DNA of 64,000 bases, from assembly GCF_958450345.1 (NCBI RefSeq), contig NC_088780.1, positions 32,201,667 through 32,265,666 on the forward strand, given 5' to 3'. Under the pieces are notes generated by a model that did not search any database, was not told where the DNA came from, and worked only from the letters and a program-made list of their open reading frames with translations. Within the stretch, counting starts at the first letter, position 1. Each line of letters begins with the position of its first letter. Origin of the DNA: Calliphora vicina (Eukaryota > Arthropoda > Insecta > Diptera > Calliphoridae). Below are positions 11,280 through 22,560 of this stretch, one piece after another. The position numbers and the translations under genes were made by a program.

Positions 11280-12200
11280 CCCAAAAGATCTTTTGTGCAG
11301 CCTTAGATTTTGTATCCTAACAGATTTAGGCTACGTATAAAGCCAAGTATTCTATTTGATCCTTCCGAGCCATTTAGTTCTGCATATTGCCAGTATTGGG
11401 CAGTCGCATAGAACATGTTTAGATGTTTCGGCATGAAGTGCACAAACCACAGTGTCCGGTAAATAATCCAGTAAGTATCCTCAAGTCAACTTTTCCGAGC
11501 GAAAGCAACGATTGGGATCTATGTCTGGATAGGGTGATGAATCGTTTGGATTGTCTTAGTCCTGGTAGATTACCCCAGAAACGGGAAAATTTCGAATCAA
11601 CCCAAGAATGAATACGTTCCATAGTGTATACACGTGTGATGCCAAAGAACGGTTCAGGACCTATAAACGAGCGCTCCTGTTGGCAAGAAAATCAGCGCGT
11701 TCATTGCCAGCGTGACCTTCATGGCCAGGTACCCAGCACAATGTAAGTTCATTGTGTGAGCAGAGTTCATTCAAGGATGTCCAGCAGTCCATAATAACAA
11801 TAGACCTCACTGCATATGATGACAATGCTCCAAGAGCAGCCTGACTATCAGACATAACAAATATTCTATTATTCCTTAGTCTCCTTCTTAAGCATTCATT
11901 GGAGCATATAATGATGGCGTAAATCTCCGCCTGAAATACTGATGGGAATGTAGTCATTGGGATACCCCTGTGTTACCATTAGCCTGTTTGGAACCATCAG
12001 TAAACTATACTTTATCGGTATTATTTTGCCACCATGTTTGATTTAGCCACTCTTCCCTTTCAGGTATAAAGACCCTAAACTTCCTACCAGAGTTGGTGAC
12101 ATATAGTCTGATATAGCAATACTAGGATCATTTTCAAAGATGTCTTGAGTGTGCATGTGCCCAACCAGATATCCCGGCTGAATTACATATTATCATTATA
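11280..12200 (-). pseudogene. Non-LTR retrotransposon RNase H domain relic
   Basis: The minus strand encodes WLNQTWWQNNTDKV, then a stop and FTDGSK (about 12050-11987), then PSVFQAEIYAI, FVMSDSQAALGAL and LCWVPGHEGHAGNERADFLA (11957-11661). All four acidic/His landmarks of RNase H are kept, but stops and a frameshift break the frame near 11960 and again near 11640. Below 11622 a tail continues with LRILTGLFTGHCGLC. It belongs to the same broad class as 10166-10990 but is a different, better preserved copy. Confidence 0.8.
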
Positions 12201-13594
12201 GATACGTTCCTTTCAAATAAATGCAGGAAAACTTATACCTCGTGTTTAGGAGTGGATTATGTAAAACTCACCAAAATGTTGTAATATACCGATTCCTTAT
12301 TAAAGAAAATAAAATTTTAAAATTCTAAATTTCAATTTTATGCGGTTGTTATCAAACTTTTTGCCCATCGGAAAGAACTAACCAAAGACCTGACCTGTCA
12401 AATTAAATTTAAACATTATGAAAACGCAAAAAAGAAAAACTAATTCTACATAATTTATGGCGTCAACCACTTAACAATTTGTAACGCCTTTTTACAAACA
12501 ACTGGTCATCTGTTTGAAATGAATTGAATTCGCTGGTATTAAATAGAAATTGAAAAAAGAAATATTTACAATAATAAATTTATATTGAAAGCAATGTCTT
12601 ATAAAACAAACCATTAAAGGAACAACCGCCTGTTAAAAGATTTTCAATGGCTACTTATACAGCACATGACGTTACGGTCAACAGTTAATCAGCTATACAA
12701 AAAATATATGAAATAAAATTACCACAAAAAAACCTGGCTCACTTTAGCCACAAGTTAAAAACAAGATGCAGGAGTATTGTTGGCCACAAAAAATGACCTG
12801 TATATACAACTACTTAAAACTCAAAAACGTTTAAAAACTAAATTTCTAAAAAAAGGAAGAAAATTTCGAAACACTAACAAAAAAAAGGATAATTATTAAT
12901 TGGCTTTCAAATGCGGGTTGTTATTTAGACAAAGTAACCAGACGAGGCGGCCTATCAAACATGTAAACTACAGATGCTAGCTAGAGTGTGTGATGAAAGG
13001 TTGGGAATTGAAAAAAAAAATATTGAAAATTCAATTAAAATGCGTAAAACTGGGAAACATTACAATCATTTACCAACTTAATGTTTACGTTTAGAAAAAA
13101 AAATAGCATGTTTTAGATGGTCAATTTTAGAAAACAGTCATGTCTTCTTAACTGTCGGATGGAATGGTCTGGCCTGCCTGCTTGTTTTCCACAATTGTAT
13201 GAACAATTTTTAATCAAGGGATAAAAATCTCACCCACATTTTTATGGTTTCTTCTTTTTTAAATAGTATGTTTTTGGTAGTTTTGGGATTAAAACCTTAT
13301 GGTGGATTTTTTTGTTAAACTCTGAAAAAATCATCCCTTTTTTTCCAAAAAAAATTGCTATAAATTTAGTTTATTTTTGCCCAAAAATAAAATATTTCCT
13401 TTACTTAGTTTTAGTTATAGTGAAAAAATAAAATAAAAGAAAATAGAAAAACGCATACCATTCACAATTTCCATTATTATAACCCATTGCGTTATTTACT
13501 CCCACCCCTCTCTGCCTGTAGTTTTCCATATATATAAATTTTGATGGCTTGTTATTAAGCAGTAGTTTAAAGTATGAATTCTTTGGGAAATATA
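12201..13594. other. AT-rich intergenic, no gene seen
   Basis: No recognisable domain in any frame. Many A and T homopolymers. Nothing paired as terminal repeats. Confidence 0.5.
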
Positions 13595-14221
13595 TTGGGT
13601 GTATGGCGTATCTTTTGAACGTGGTTTTGGTTTATAATAACTTATATGTCATTTTGAAGGGTACATATCTGTCACTTATTCTCAATTAGTTATTGAACAT
13701 GATATAGTAAACAATGACGTTCTTTTTTGCTTTGAATATGTCGAATTTTGTACCAAGGAATCGTCATATGCGGGAAGTTTTCCATTACTTTATTAATTTG
13801 AAAAAAAGTGCGGCTGAAGAGCTCATATTGCTCACCGAAGCTTATGGTGAACGTGTTCCATCTGTTTCAACTTGCGAGAGATGATTTGTTCGTTTCAGAA
13901 GTGTTGATTTTGACACGGAAGATAAGGCCAACCAAACATTTTTGTCAAACTCAACAAGATTTTGCCAAATCTATGGGAACTACTCCATCAGAAATTTCAA
14001 AACGTTGGCAAGTAGCAGGATTCATCCAAAAGCAGGGAAATTTGGTACCATGAAAGGAAATTATTTTTGCACCGATAACGATACACGAAGCGTAATAGAT
14101 CGTATGTGAAGCCCGCCTATCCAGCCGATTCGACTTCAAAGCCAAATATCCATGGCGCTAAGGTAATGCTCTGTATTTGTTGGGAGAAAATGAGCTGGTG
14201 AAATCTGACCAGCCCATCACA

Positions 14222-14931
14222 AACCCTTCTTCCTGAGGAACTTCGGTTTCTCAATCCCATCCAGTATAGAACCTGCTGATGGTTCCTCCCTTGATTCAAT
14301 GGAGCTATCCCTTGGTTCAATGGGTCCAAAAAATGGGATACAGTGGGCGTAGGCGTCTATTTGGAATAAGAATGTCCTTTAGACTCCCAAATGGATATAG
14401 TGTTCTTCAGGTCGAGGTATCGGCCATTAAGAGACCGGTACCCATGCTCCAAGACTTGAGCTGCCTCACCATGACTTCTGCAGAAGTTATCAGAATGAGG
14501 AGGAACAAGACACCTTCTTACACTTCTTTTGTAATTGTCCGCCACTGGGTGATCTACATACGTTCCAGGCTTTTAGGCGAGCGATCCTTTAGTAATCTCT
14601 CCGGGTTATCTGGTAAGGAATTAAGGTGCATATACGCCTTTATTAGGGAAAGCAGGTGGTTGACCGAGCATGAAATTGCACCTCATAAGGACCCGACAGC
14701 TGTCGCATGATGGTTATTTGAATTCTTAAATTCTTCTCTCCTCTAACTCCTCCAACTTCTATCTATGTTTTCTCTTGCTAACTTTACTCTCACTCAACCT
14801 ACAAATTTCCCTCATCTTTTATTTCTCTTTCTTCTTTACTTTATTTTCTATCTTCTCAGGTAACACAAAAGGAACAACCAATGGAACCAAGTGAGCTATA
14901 CGAGACGAAAGGCTGCCTGAAAACCTAACCT
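14222..14931 (+). mobile_element. 5'-truncated non-LTR insertion with TSD ATCACA
   Basis: Direct repeats ATCACA at 14216-14221 and 14932-14937 bracket the insert, and the mariner frame resumes beyond them. The insert encodes a decayed RNase H start (FRLPNGYSVLQVEVSAIKR) and then a C-terminal Cys-rich tail in another frame (DTFLHFFCNCPPLGD). The RNase H centre is deleted between them. The 3' end has a pyrimidine-rich UTR and terminates CCTAACCT without a long poly(A). The copy at 3601-4215 shares this 3' end. Confidence 0.8.
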
Positions 14932-15181
14932 ATCACAGGGAACCTATACCGAACGCAACTGATTCGTTTGATGCGAGCTATTAAATAGTATTTAGAGTGA
15001 AGTGGTTGGGAAGTTTCACCTCACCCGCTTTATAGTCAAGACCATGCCCATCCGACTACTATTTGTTTCGATTGTTGCATAACGCTCTCTCTGGGATACG
15101 CTTCACTATGGAACATAGTATACGATATTGACATGATTCGTTCTTGGCCTCAAAAGATGAGCAGTTCTTTTGGCTCGTAAT

Positions 15182-15852
15182 TAGGGTTCCAACTAATATT
15201 TTTTTGGAAATTTTCGGGAAATGTTTGTCGGGAATGTTCGGGAATTTCTTTATAAGTTTTCTTCTTAAAGTTACAATATTCAGATGCATTGTGATGGGCA
15301 AATTTGTTGCTAATTGAATATTCTATTATATCCATAGATTTTGTCGGTTAAAGACACAGATAGTCAGTTGACAAAGAAGCATTAGGGTTGAAACAACAGA
15401 ATTTTTGTTCACTCAACTCAAGCCACGGTAGAAAAATTCGGTCAATAAGGTGCCTAACATTAAAACTTTTAAGGATATTCGTATATAGAGAAAATAACAA
15501 TAATAGTGGTTTAAATTTGTTTATCTACAATCTGATTTGAAAAATTTTCTTTCGAAACTAACTACGCAGTTTTACAGATTTAACATAGTCCAAATTGTTA
15601 AGTTTTTTAACTAAACAATAATATTTTTATATTGATTTTATACCGACTAAAACAACGAGAGTGAAAATACCGATCAAATGCCATTATTAAAATAGAAACC
15701 CTTAAAAATCTTGGACCAACATTGTACAACCAAATATATAGTTATCCTTTTATGGTTATTTGTTTAATTGAGTATTAAGAAATTCCCGGGAATGAAAAGA
15801 TTTTTAAATTTCCTCCCGGGAAAGGAAAAAGTCCGGGAAATTAGGAACCCTA
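15182..15852. mobile_element. hAT-like MITE inside mariner, 8-bp TSD
   Basis: The ends are TAGGGTTCCAACTAATATTT and, inward from the right, TAGGGTTCCTAATTTCCCGG. The flanking 8-mers CTCGTAAT (15174-15181) and CTCATAAT (15853-15860) differ at one base. Internal motif CCCGGGAA near the right end is shared with the element at 58981-59699, so the two are one family. No transposase frame. Confidence 0.8.
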
Positions 15853-15948
15853 CTCATAATCCATATGTTGCCTGAAAGATGGGAAAATGTCATAGCTGCA
15901 ATGGTCCTCTTTTCATATCCATATTGAAAGATCCTGAATTGTATGTAA

Positions 15949-16436
15949 CACAAAAAAAACTATTTTTTAAACCGTTTCAATTCAAATATTTGTCACATAT
16001 TGAACTGGTTTCAATTATTTCATAATTAAACCAAGTATTCATTTGCTCAAAAACAAAATTTCTTAATATTTTCTATTGAATTTTGAGTTTTGAATTTGAT
16101 TATTTTGTCAATTGAATATACAATTTTCGTTATTGGTTCAATTTCAAATACAAAAATTATTGAATAGATAATTTTCGTAATTGAAACACATTTTTATTAT
16201 TTTTTGTGTTTCAATTACGAAAATTATCTATTCAATAATTTTTGTATTTGAAATTCAACCAATAACGAAAATTGTATATTCAATTGTCAATATAATCAAA
16301 TTCAAAACTCAAAATTTAATAGAAAATATCAAGAAATTTTGTTTTTGAGCAAATGAATACTTGATTTAATTATGAAATAATTGAAACCAGTTCAATATGA
16401 GATAAATGTTTGAATTGAAATATAATTTTTTCTGTG
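15949..16436. mobile_element. Foldback MITE, whole element one palindrome
   Basis: The arms 15949-16190 and 16205-16436 are reverse complements over nearly their whole length with few mismatches, leaving a short loop around 16191-16204. The ends are CACAAAAAAAAC and GTTTCC-free CACAGAAAAAAT read inward from the right. TAA abuts both sides (15946-15948 and 16437-16439). A 3-bp TAA duplication would fit PIF/Harbinger MITEs, but the assignment is tentative. Confidence 0.75.
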
Positions 16437-18190
16437 TAATGGATATCAATGAATTGTGGTTTCAACAGAAAATTGACTAAGGATTTTCCAGGCTGAATCA
16501 TCTCTTGAAATAATAAGCTGGTAGCCAGCAATATTTTTGGAGGTCTATTTATTTGGCTTTCCTCCCGAGGAAGGTCTATATGTCATCAAGCTAGCAGCAA
16601 TTTCAGCAGATAAAGTATGAGATAAAATTATATAAGGGAGACATTTATTAGCAACTAATTAGCTATTTCACAAAAAATGTGGAGCATAGAATGGAAATGA
16701 ACTACCAATACCTTGGGGTGCTTTTGGGTGACATAAATGTCCAACATATCAGCCCGATATGCCAAAAGAAGAGATCACTGATTAAAAATTATTAAATATT
16801 TATTGAACTTTAAAGAATTCCAACGAATTTATTCATTGCAAAGTCTGCAAACGGCAGTTAGTTGATGCTGCAAACAACGGTGAGTTTTATGATGACGACG
16901 ACGATGATGGTGATGTGATGATTGCAAAGCCTTGTTCAACCAACCCACCCTCGCTTAGTGTTTTTATTGTTATTGTACTTTATTTTTTTTTTGTTTTTCC
17001 TTTTTTGTCGACAAAATACCTCAGTTTATTTTTATTTTTTGGATGTTCACCCAACTCCCCGAGTATTTTTAGCTAAAAATTGTTATTTCTATTTATATAC
17101 AAACGTACAAATGTATATAGGAACATTTAGTAAATGTGTGTGTATGTTTGTTTGTAAGTGAACAATATTAAAATAAAAATGGGTCTACTTATCGCTGGGT
17201 TATTATGGTTAGTCGTGCTGTTGTTGTTTTTATTCTTTTATCAATATGGCGTTTAGATTTTTATTATATGTATGTTGCTAATGTTGTTGTTGTTGTTGTA
17301 GCTCGATTTTTATTATTTTTAACAATGGGTGGTTTTTAATTCACACTCACTCTCAGTTCTACTTATTGTGTTGTTTGTGTTCGTTCTCCCTTCCTCCTCC
17401 CTCACAACAAAGCAAAACAAACAACCAAAAAAACTCTTATTTTTGGCTCTTTTTTAGGGATGGGGTTATTTATTTTTTGTGTTGTGTTGTTTTATTTTAT
17501 TTTGGTTGGGGTTTGTTGTTGTTGTTTTCGAGTGTAAATTACATATTAGTATGTGTGTGTGTGTGTGTAAGTATTTACATATATACAATATGTATTTGTA
17601 TTGCATGCATATTTTTGCCTAAAGTGTATTTGTTTTAATGCATTTTGTATGCGTGTGTAAGAGAGTGTGTGTGTGTGTATTTATGTATTTTAAATTATAT
17701 TTATACTTTTGTATTATATGTATTTTTCCTGAAAATTACTATGGGAAAAATAAATATATTTTGACATACTTTATTTACTCACTGCATTTTCTTTTTTTGT
17801 TTTGCTATTTTGCAATTATTAAATGCATAATAATATGAACACATACATATGTACATACATTCATGTGTATGTATACCTTATTTGAATACATACACACTAT
17901 TTAAATGTGGGTTATTATTTTAGACTAAATTATATAATTTGCCCCAAACAATATTCACAAAAATTATAAAATTCTGCTTAATTTTTATTCAAACAACAAG
18001 CTCAAAATTTAATTTATTTTATTTTATAAAATGTCCGCTTATTCAGCATTATCCTGTTTTGTGTACTTTATAATCAAATGCCTAAGGCTATTGAAACATT
18101 ACAAAATTTTGTAGTTTCTGTACCAGGTGTAGTTGCAAATTAAAACACGTAACTACATATTAATGAATTCCACTTAAGCTTTTCAAGTTT
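16437..18190. other. AT-rich intergenic with microsatellites
   Basis: Contains a GATGATGACGACGACGATG run near 16890, GTTGTTGTTGTTGTTG near 17285, a (TG)n tract at 17550-17569 and a second GTGTGTGTGT tract near 17665. Open frames here translate these simple repeats and show no domain. Confidence 0.55.
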
Positions 18191-18791
18191 GATTTTGCTA
18201 GATAATTTTTTATATTCCATTGAGAGATTATTTTTATTTATTTTTAACAAATTCGATCGAGCAGATTTTAATGATTAAAGATTTAAGATTTTTTGAGTTT
18301 TCTATAAAAAATAGATTTTTGTTTAGAAATTTGAGTGATCTCAATTTTTCTCAATTTAAGATTTTTGAAATTTTCTATATAAAAAAAAACGATTTTGATC
18401 GTGATTATTTTTCAGTTTTATACTTAAAAAATTAATATGAGTGATCACAGATCGATATTACTTTCTCCATTTAGGGTTTAACTAAGTTTTACATAACAAA
18501 ATCAATGTTTGTCCAGAAATATAAATGATCAGAGATTTCAAGATTTAAAAAAAAATTATTTTTGGTTAAATATAGTGATTACAGTTTGATATTTAAGATT
18601 TTTGATTTTTAAAATCGTATTTTATTCAGAAAAATTAGTGATCACTCAGAAATATCAGTGATCACTGATCGATATTACTTTCTCCATTTAAGATTTTATT
18701 AAGTTTTACATAAAAAAATAGATTTTTGACCAGAAATATAGATTCAAGATTTAAAAAAAATATATTTTTGGTTAAATATATGAGTGATCAC

Positions 18792-19623
18792 CAGGGAAAC
18801 CAAAATATGCAAATGCATATTTTTTCTGGTGAGTCTGATGAGCACATGGATAAGATATTTACACGTTTCAGAACTATTTAAGAATTTTGGCATCGATTTG
18901 TTAGTGCATATTTTTGCATATTTTAACCTTAATTGCATATTTTTGCATATATTTGTTTTAGGATCATATTTATGTCATATTTTTGCGTTTTTAGAGCATA
19001 TTTTACTTTTTTTAATAGCATATTTTGACTTATTTTCTTCCTTTATTTAAAATTCAAAATTGAAAAATATATGGCGTTTTTTAATATAAAATAAGCACTA
19101 TTTTAATAATAGCGCCATCTAAATATCAAATTTTAGTTCTAATTCAAACTTAACCGTTCTAAGTGTTAAAAAAATATTATCTTTTAAATTTGCTCCTATA
19201 ACATCAGTTGATGTCGAAAGAACATTTTCTATTAATAAAAATGTTTTCAGATCCAATAGACAACGATTTTTATTTGAAAATTTAAGTCAATATTTTGTAA
19301 TTTATTGCAATAATAACCTTAATTGAAGAAGTGACTTTATATTTATATAAAATATCATCAAAAAATACCTCTCGAGGCCTTTTCATAGCTTATTATTTTT
19401 ATGTTGTATTTATTTTTTGTTATACTTGTTTTAGTTCATATTATTTTTGTTTATTTTATGTTACTTTACCTTTTTAGAAATGAATTGTATTGATTTTTTT
19501 AAATAAAAGTATATTTTTTGGTTAAAAATGATGTAAAAGTTTGTTTTTTTAAGAGCATATTTTTTAAATTTTAACGGCATATTTTAAAGTTTTTATTGCA
19601 TATTTATATTTCCGGTTTCCCTG
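18792..19623 (+). mobile_element. hAT element, TSD GTGATCAC, keeps dimerisation domain
   Basis: The ends are CAGGGAAACCAAAATATGCA and, inward from the right, CAGGGAAACCGGAAATATAA. They are flanked by perfect 8-bp repeats GTGATCAC at 18784-18791 and 19624-19631. Length is 832 bp, so most of a transposase gene is absent. The interior retains the C-terminal hAT dimerisation region in one frame (see 19183-19326). GCATATTTT motifs repeat in both subterminal regions. Confidence 0.9.
19183..19326 (+). pseudogene. hAT transposase C-terminal (dimerisation) remnant
   Basis: The frame starting at 19183 encodes FKFAPITSVDVERTFSINKN, then FRSNRQRFLFENLSQYFVIY, and ends CNNNLN before a TGA at 19324-19326. 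The pattern P-x-S-V-x-VER-FS followed by R-x-R-L-x-EN-L is the conserved hATC dimerisation motif of hAT transposases. The frame is open upstream to about 19141, but no catalytic domain or BED finger is present in the 832-bp element, so it is an internally deleted derivative. Confidence 0.85.
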
Positions 19624-20215
19624 GTGATCACAGTTTGATATCTTTTTTTCTATTTAAGATTTTTGGAGTTTTCTATAATAAAATCGTATTTTATTCAGAA
19701 AAATTAATGATCACAGATGGAGATACTTTTCTCAATTTAAGATTTTTGTAGTTTTCTATAAAATTTTTGATCGTGATCATATTCTTTATTTAAAATTTTT
19801 CAGATTTTTACATAAACAATGGATTTTGGTTAGGAATATATGTGATCACTCAGAAATATCAGTGATCACTGATCGATATTACTTTCTCCATTTAAGGTTT
19901 TATTAAGTTTTACATAAAATAAATCGATTTTTGACCAGAATGAGTGATCATAGATTTCAAAATTTAAAAAAATATAGTTTTCATTAAATATATGAGTGAT
20001 CACACTTTGTAATCCTTTTTTCCATTTTAGGTTTTTGTAGTTTTCTATAATAAAATCGTATATTATTCAGAAAAATTAATGAACAAAGATGGAGATTCTT
20101 TTCTCAATTTAAGATTTTTGAGATTTTCACATGAAAAATAGATTTTGGTTAGGAATATAAATGATCACAGATCTATATCCTTTTCTTGATTTAATGATTT
20201 TAGAGTTTTTAAATA

Positions 20216-20437
20216 AAAACAAGTTAGAAAGTATGATACCCTACACCTATAAGATGATTATAAATAGTTACTTTTATGGAGCTATGACTAATTATGGACC
20301 GATCCCCACAAAACTGGGTGGCAGACTTCTATATATATATGAAACTTATTTATTTTGAGATTTATGCTAGTTAAAGTTATTTTAGGAAGTGCGCATTATA
20401 TGGGAGCTACTACTAACTATGGTGGTATAGGGTATAA
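20216..20437 (+). repeat. Interspersed repeat family A, internally deleted copy
   Basis: Starts AAACAAGTTAGAAAGTATGA and ends TATGGTGGTATAGGGTATAA, sharing both ends and the core ACTAATTATGGACCGATC with the fuller copy at 21508-22267. It lies in the tandem array. Confidence 0.75.
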
Positions 20438-21507
20438 ACAATTTTTGTTCAAAACTATCACAGTTCGAGATCACTTTTTAGGATTTTATTAAGCTTTTAT
20501 GTAAAAAATTATTTTTAACCAGAAATAAGAGTGATCACAAATTTTACAATTTAAAAAAAAATAATTTTTGGTCTGATCGCTGATCGAAATATTTTTATAG
20601 ACCTAAGATATTTTTCATAGGAAAAATAGATTTTTTTCGCAAAACTATGAATAATCTCGGTTAAGGATCCTTTCCTCGCTTAAAGATTTTTTCGACTCCG
20701 CTATATATAACGATCCAGAATATAGTATATATGTAGAAATTACAAATGAAATGACAAACTTTACCAATCATGGTGAAGAATATAAAAAATAATTTTGGTC
20801 ATAGATATTAGCAATCACAAATAGAGATTCTTTTCTCGATTTAAGATTTATTGAGTTTTTCATAAAACAGTAAATTTTTGGTCAGAAATAAGAGTGATCG
20901 ATTCACTATTAAAATTTATTGCGTTTTCAATATAAAATATTAATATTTTTTAGTATTAAAATAGATTTTTTGTCAAAAATTAGTTTAGGTAAAAAATGTT
21001 AGCGATCACAGATCGTAGTGTTTTTATTAATTTAAGATTTTTTGGAGTTTTCCATGAAAAAATCGTTTTTTGAACAGAAATATTAGTGATTAATTACTTC
21101 ACGATTAAAAGCATATAACGATATCAAATTTATTGAGTTTCCAATATAAAAAATCGAATTTTCGTATAAATATCGATTACCGATCGTGATATTTTTCTCT
21201 TCTTGATATCCTTTAAGTTTTACATAAAAAAATAAAATTGGTCACAGTTCGAGACAAATTTTGTTAGAAATATGAGAGATCATAGATCGAGATACTTTTT
21301 TTGACTTACGATGTTTTTTTGATTTTTCATAATAAAAAAATTTGTTAGATCATTTTCACAATTAAACGCTTATTTCTAAAGTAATAGACTATTTAAGATT
21401 TAAGAAAAAATTGATTTCTGTACGGATACATAAGTGATCACAGATCGAGTTTTTTCTCATAAATTTAGATTTTTATGAGAAATATGAGATCAAGTTCTTT
21501 TTCATAT

Positions 21508-22267
21508 AAAACAAGTAAGGAAGTATGGTCGGTCAAGCCCGACCATATAATACCCTACACTAAGTAAAAGAGCAAAAACATTTTTCTTTTAAAATTTCAA
21601 TAATTTATATTTTTGAGTGAATTTCGGAAGTAGGCCTTATATGGGGGCTATGACCAATTATGGACCGATCACCATGATATTATGTCGTGTGATTTATGTC
21701 TATATTAAAGTTAACTATGTTGAATTTTGTGTGTATACCAACATTTTTAAGCGAATTATGCACGTTAAAGTGATTTTCGGAAGCGGATCTATATCGGAGG
21801 TATGACTAATTATGGACCGATCGTAACAGAATTTGGTGACATGAATTTTGTATATATAAAACTTATTTGGAGCGGAATTTGTGGAGATACATATATAAAT
21901 TAAACATTTATGACCGATAAAGTCCAATTTCGGGAGGACATTTGTATGGGGGCTAGGTGAAATAATGGGCCGATTTCAGCCAGTTTCAATAGGCTTAGTC
22001 CTTGAGCCGAAAAAATAATATGTATCAAATTTCATCGAAATATCTTCAAAATTATGACCTGTACTCTGCGCACAAGGTTTACATGGACAGCCAGCCAACC
22101 TGCCAGCCGACCAGACGGACGGACGGACATCGTTTAATCGACTCAGAAAGTCATTCTAAGTCGATCGGTATACTTTAAGGTGGGTGTTAGACTAATATTT
22201 TTGGGCGTTACAAACATCTGCACAAACGCATTATACCCTCCCCACTATGGTGGTGTAGGGTATAAAA
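21508..22267 (+). repeat. Interspersed repeat family A, near full-length
   Basis: Begins AAAACAAGTAAGGAAGTATG, followed by the palindromic GGTCGGTCAAGCCCGACC and TAATACCCTACAC. Internal blocks are TATGGGGGCTATGACCAATT, GGACGGACGGACATCG and TCGATCGGTATACTTTAAGG. The end is CACTATGGTGGTGTAGGGTATAAAAA-like. Related copies are at 20216, 44980, 47731 and 58200-60045. GGACGG tracts followed by CGACTCAGAAAGT recall the Mini-me-type dispersed repeats of Diptera; the name is a resemblance only. Confidence 0.75.
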
Positions 22268-22560
22268 ATTGAATTTAGTTAAAAACATAAGTGATCACTG
22301 ATCAAGTTCCTTTTCACAATTAAATATTTATTTAAAAGTAATTAATGACTTAAGATGTTTACCAGTTTTTAGACAGAAACAATAGTGATTTGCTTTCTAG
22401 CTTCTTTCCTCTATAAAACGTTTCTTTTTTTACAAAGTTATTATTTCTTTACATTACATTTTAATATAAAAAAACGATTTTACTTTAGAAATAAAAGTGA
22501 TCGCATACCGGGCTAGTTTTTTTAAATTAAATTAAAAAAAATGATTTCATGTAAGAAAAT

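Larger units (their letters stand above)
13595..15935 (+). pseudogene. mariner transposon carrying two nested insertions
   Basis: The left end TTGGGTGTATGGCGTA follows a TA dinucleotide at 13593-13594. The transposase start is at 13738 (MSNFVPRNRHMREVFHYF, then LKKSAAEELILLTEAYGE), with frameshifts soon after. The gene continues to about 14221, resumes at 14938 (EPIPNATDSFDASY) and runs to 15173. It resumes again at 15861 with a segment like MLPERWENVIAAM, ending near 15935. The gaps are a non-LTR insertion (14222-14931) and a hAT-like MITE (15182-15852), each flanked by its own target duplication. The right terminal repeat was not recognised. Confidence 0.85.
18200..22560 (+). repeat. Degenerate tandem array around GTGATCAC
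   Basis: A recurring unit reads roughly AGTGATCACAGATCGATATT, then CTTTTCTCaATTTAAGATTT, then a TTGAGTTTTctATAAAAAAA-like block and GATTTTTGGTCAGAAATAT. It appears dozens of times with drift. A well-preserved pair of about 95 bp starts near 18641 and 19845; subtracting the hAT inserted between them leaves about 364 bp. Another pair at 18450 and 18667 is 217 bp apart, so spacing is irregular. The array is interrupted by a hAT element (18792-19623) and two family A repeats. Confidence 0.8.

Noticed and set aside
16922..17838. Plus-strand frames with many Val/Cys/Tyr repeats
   Set aside because: They translate (TG)n and T-rich microsatellites and contain no recognisable protein.
18200..22560. 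Possible CRISPR-like array
   Set aside because: Units drift, spacers are not of constant length, and the organism is an insect; it is a degenerate tandem repeat.
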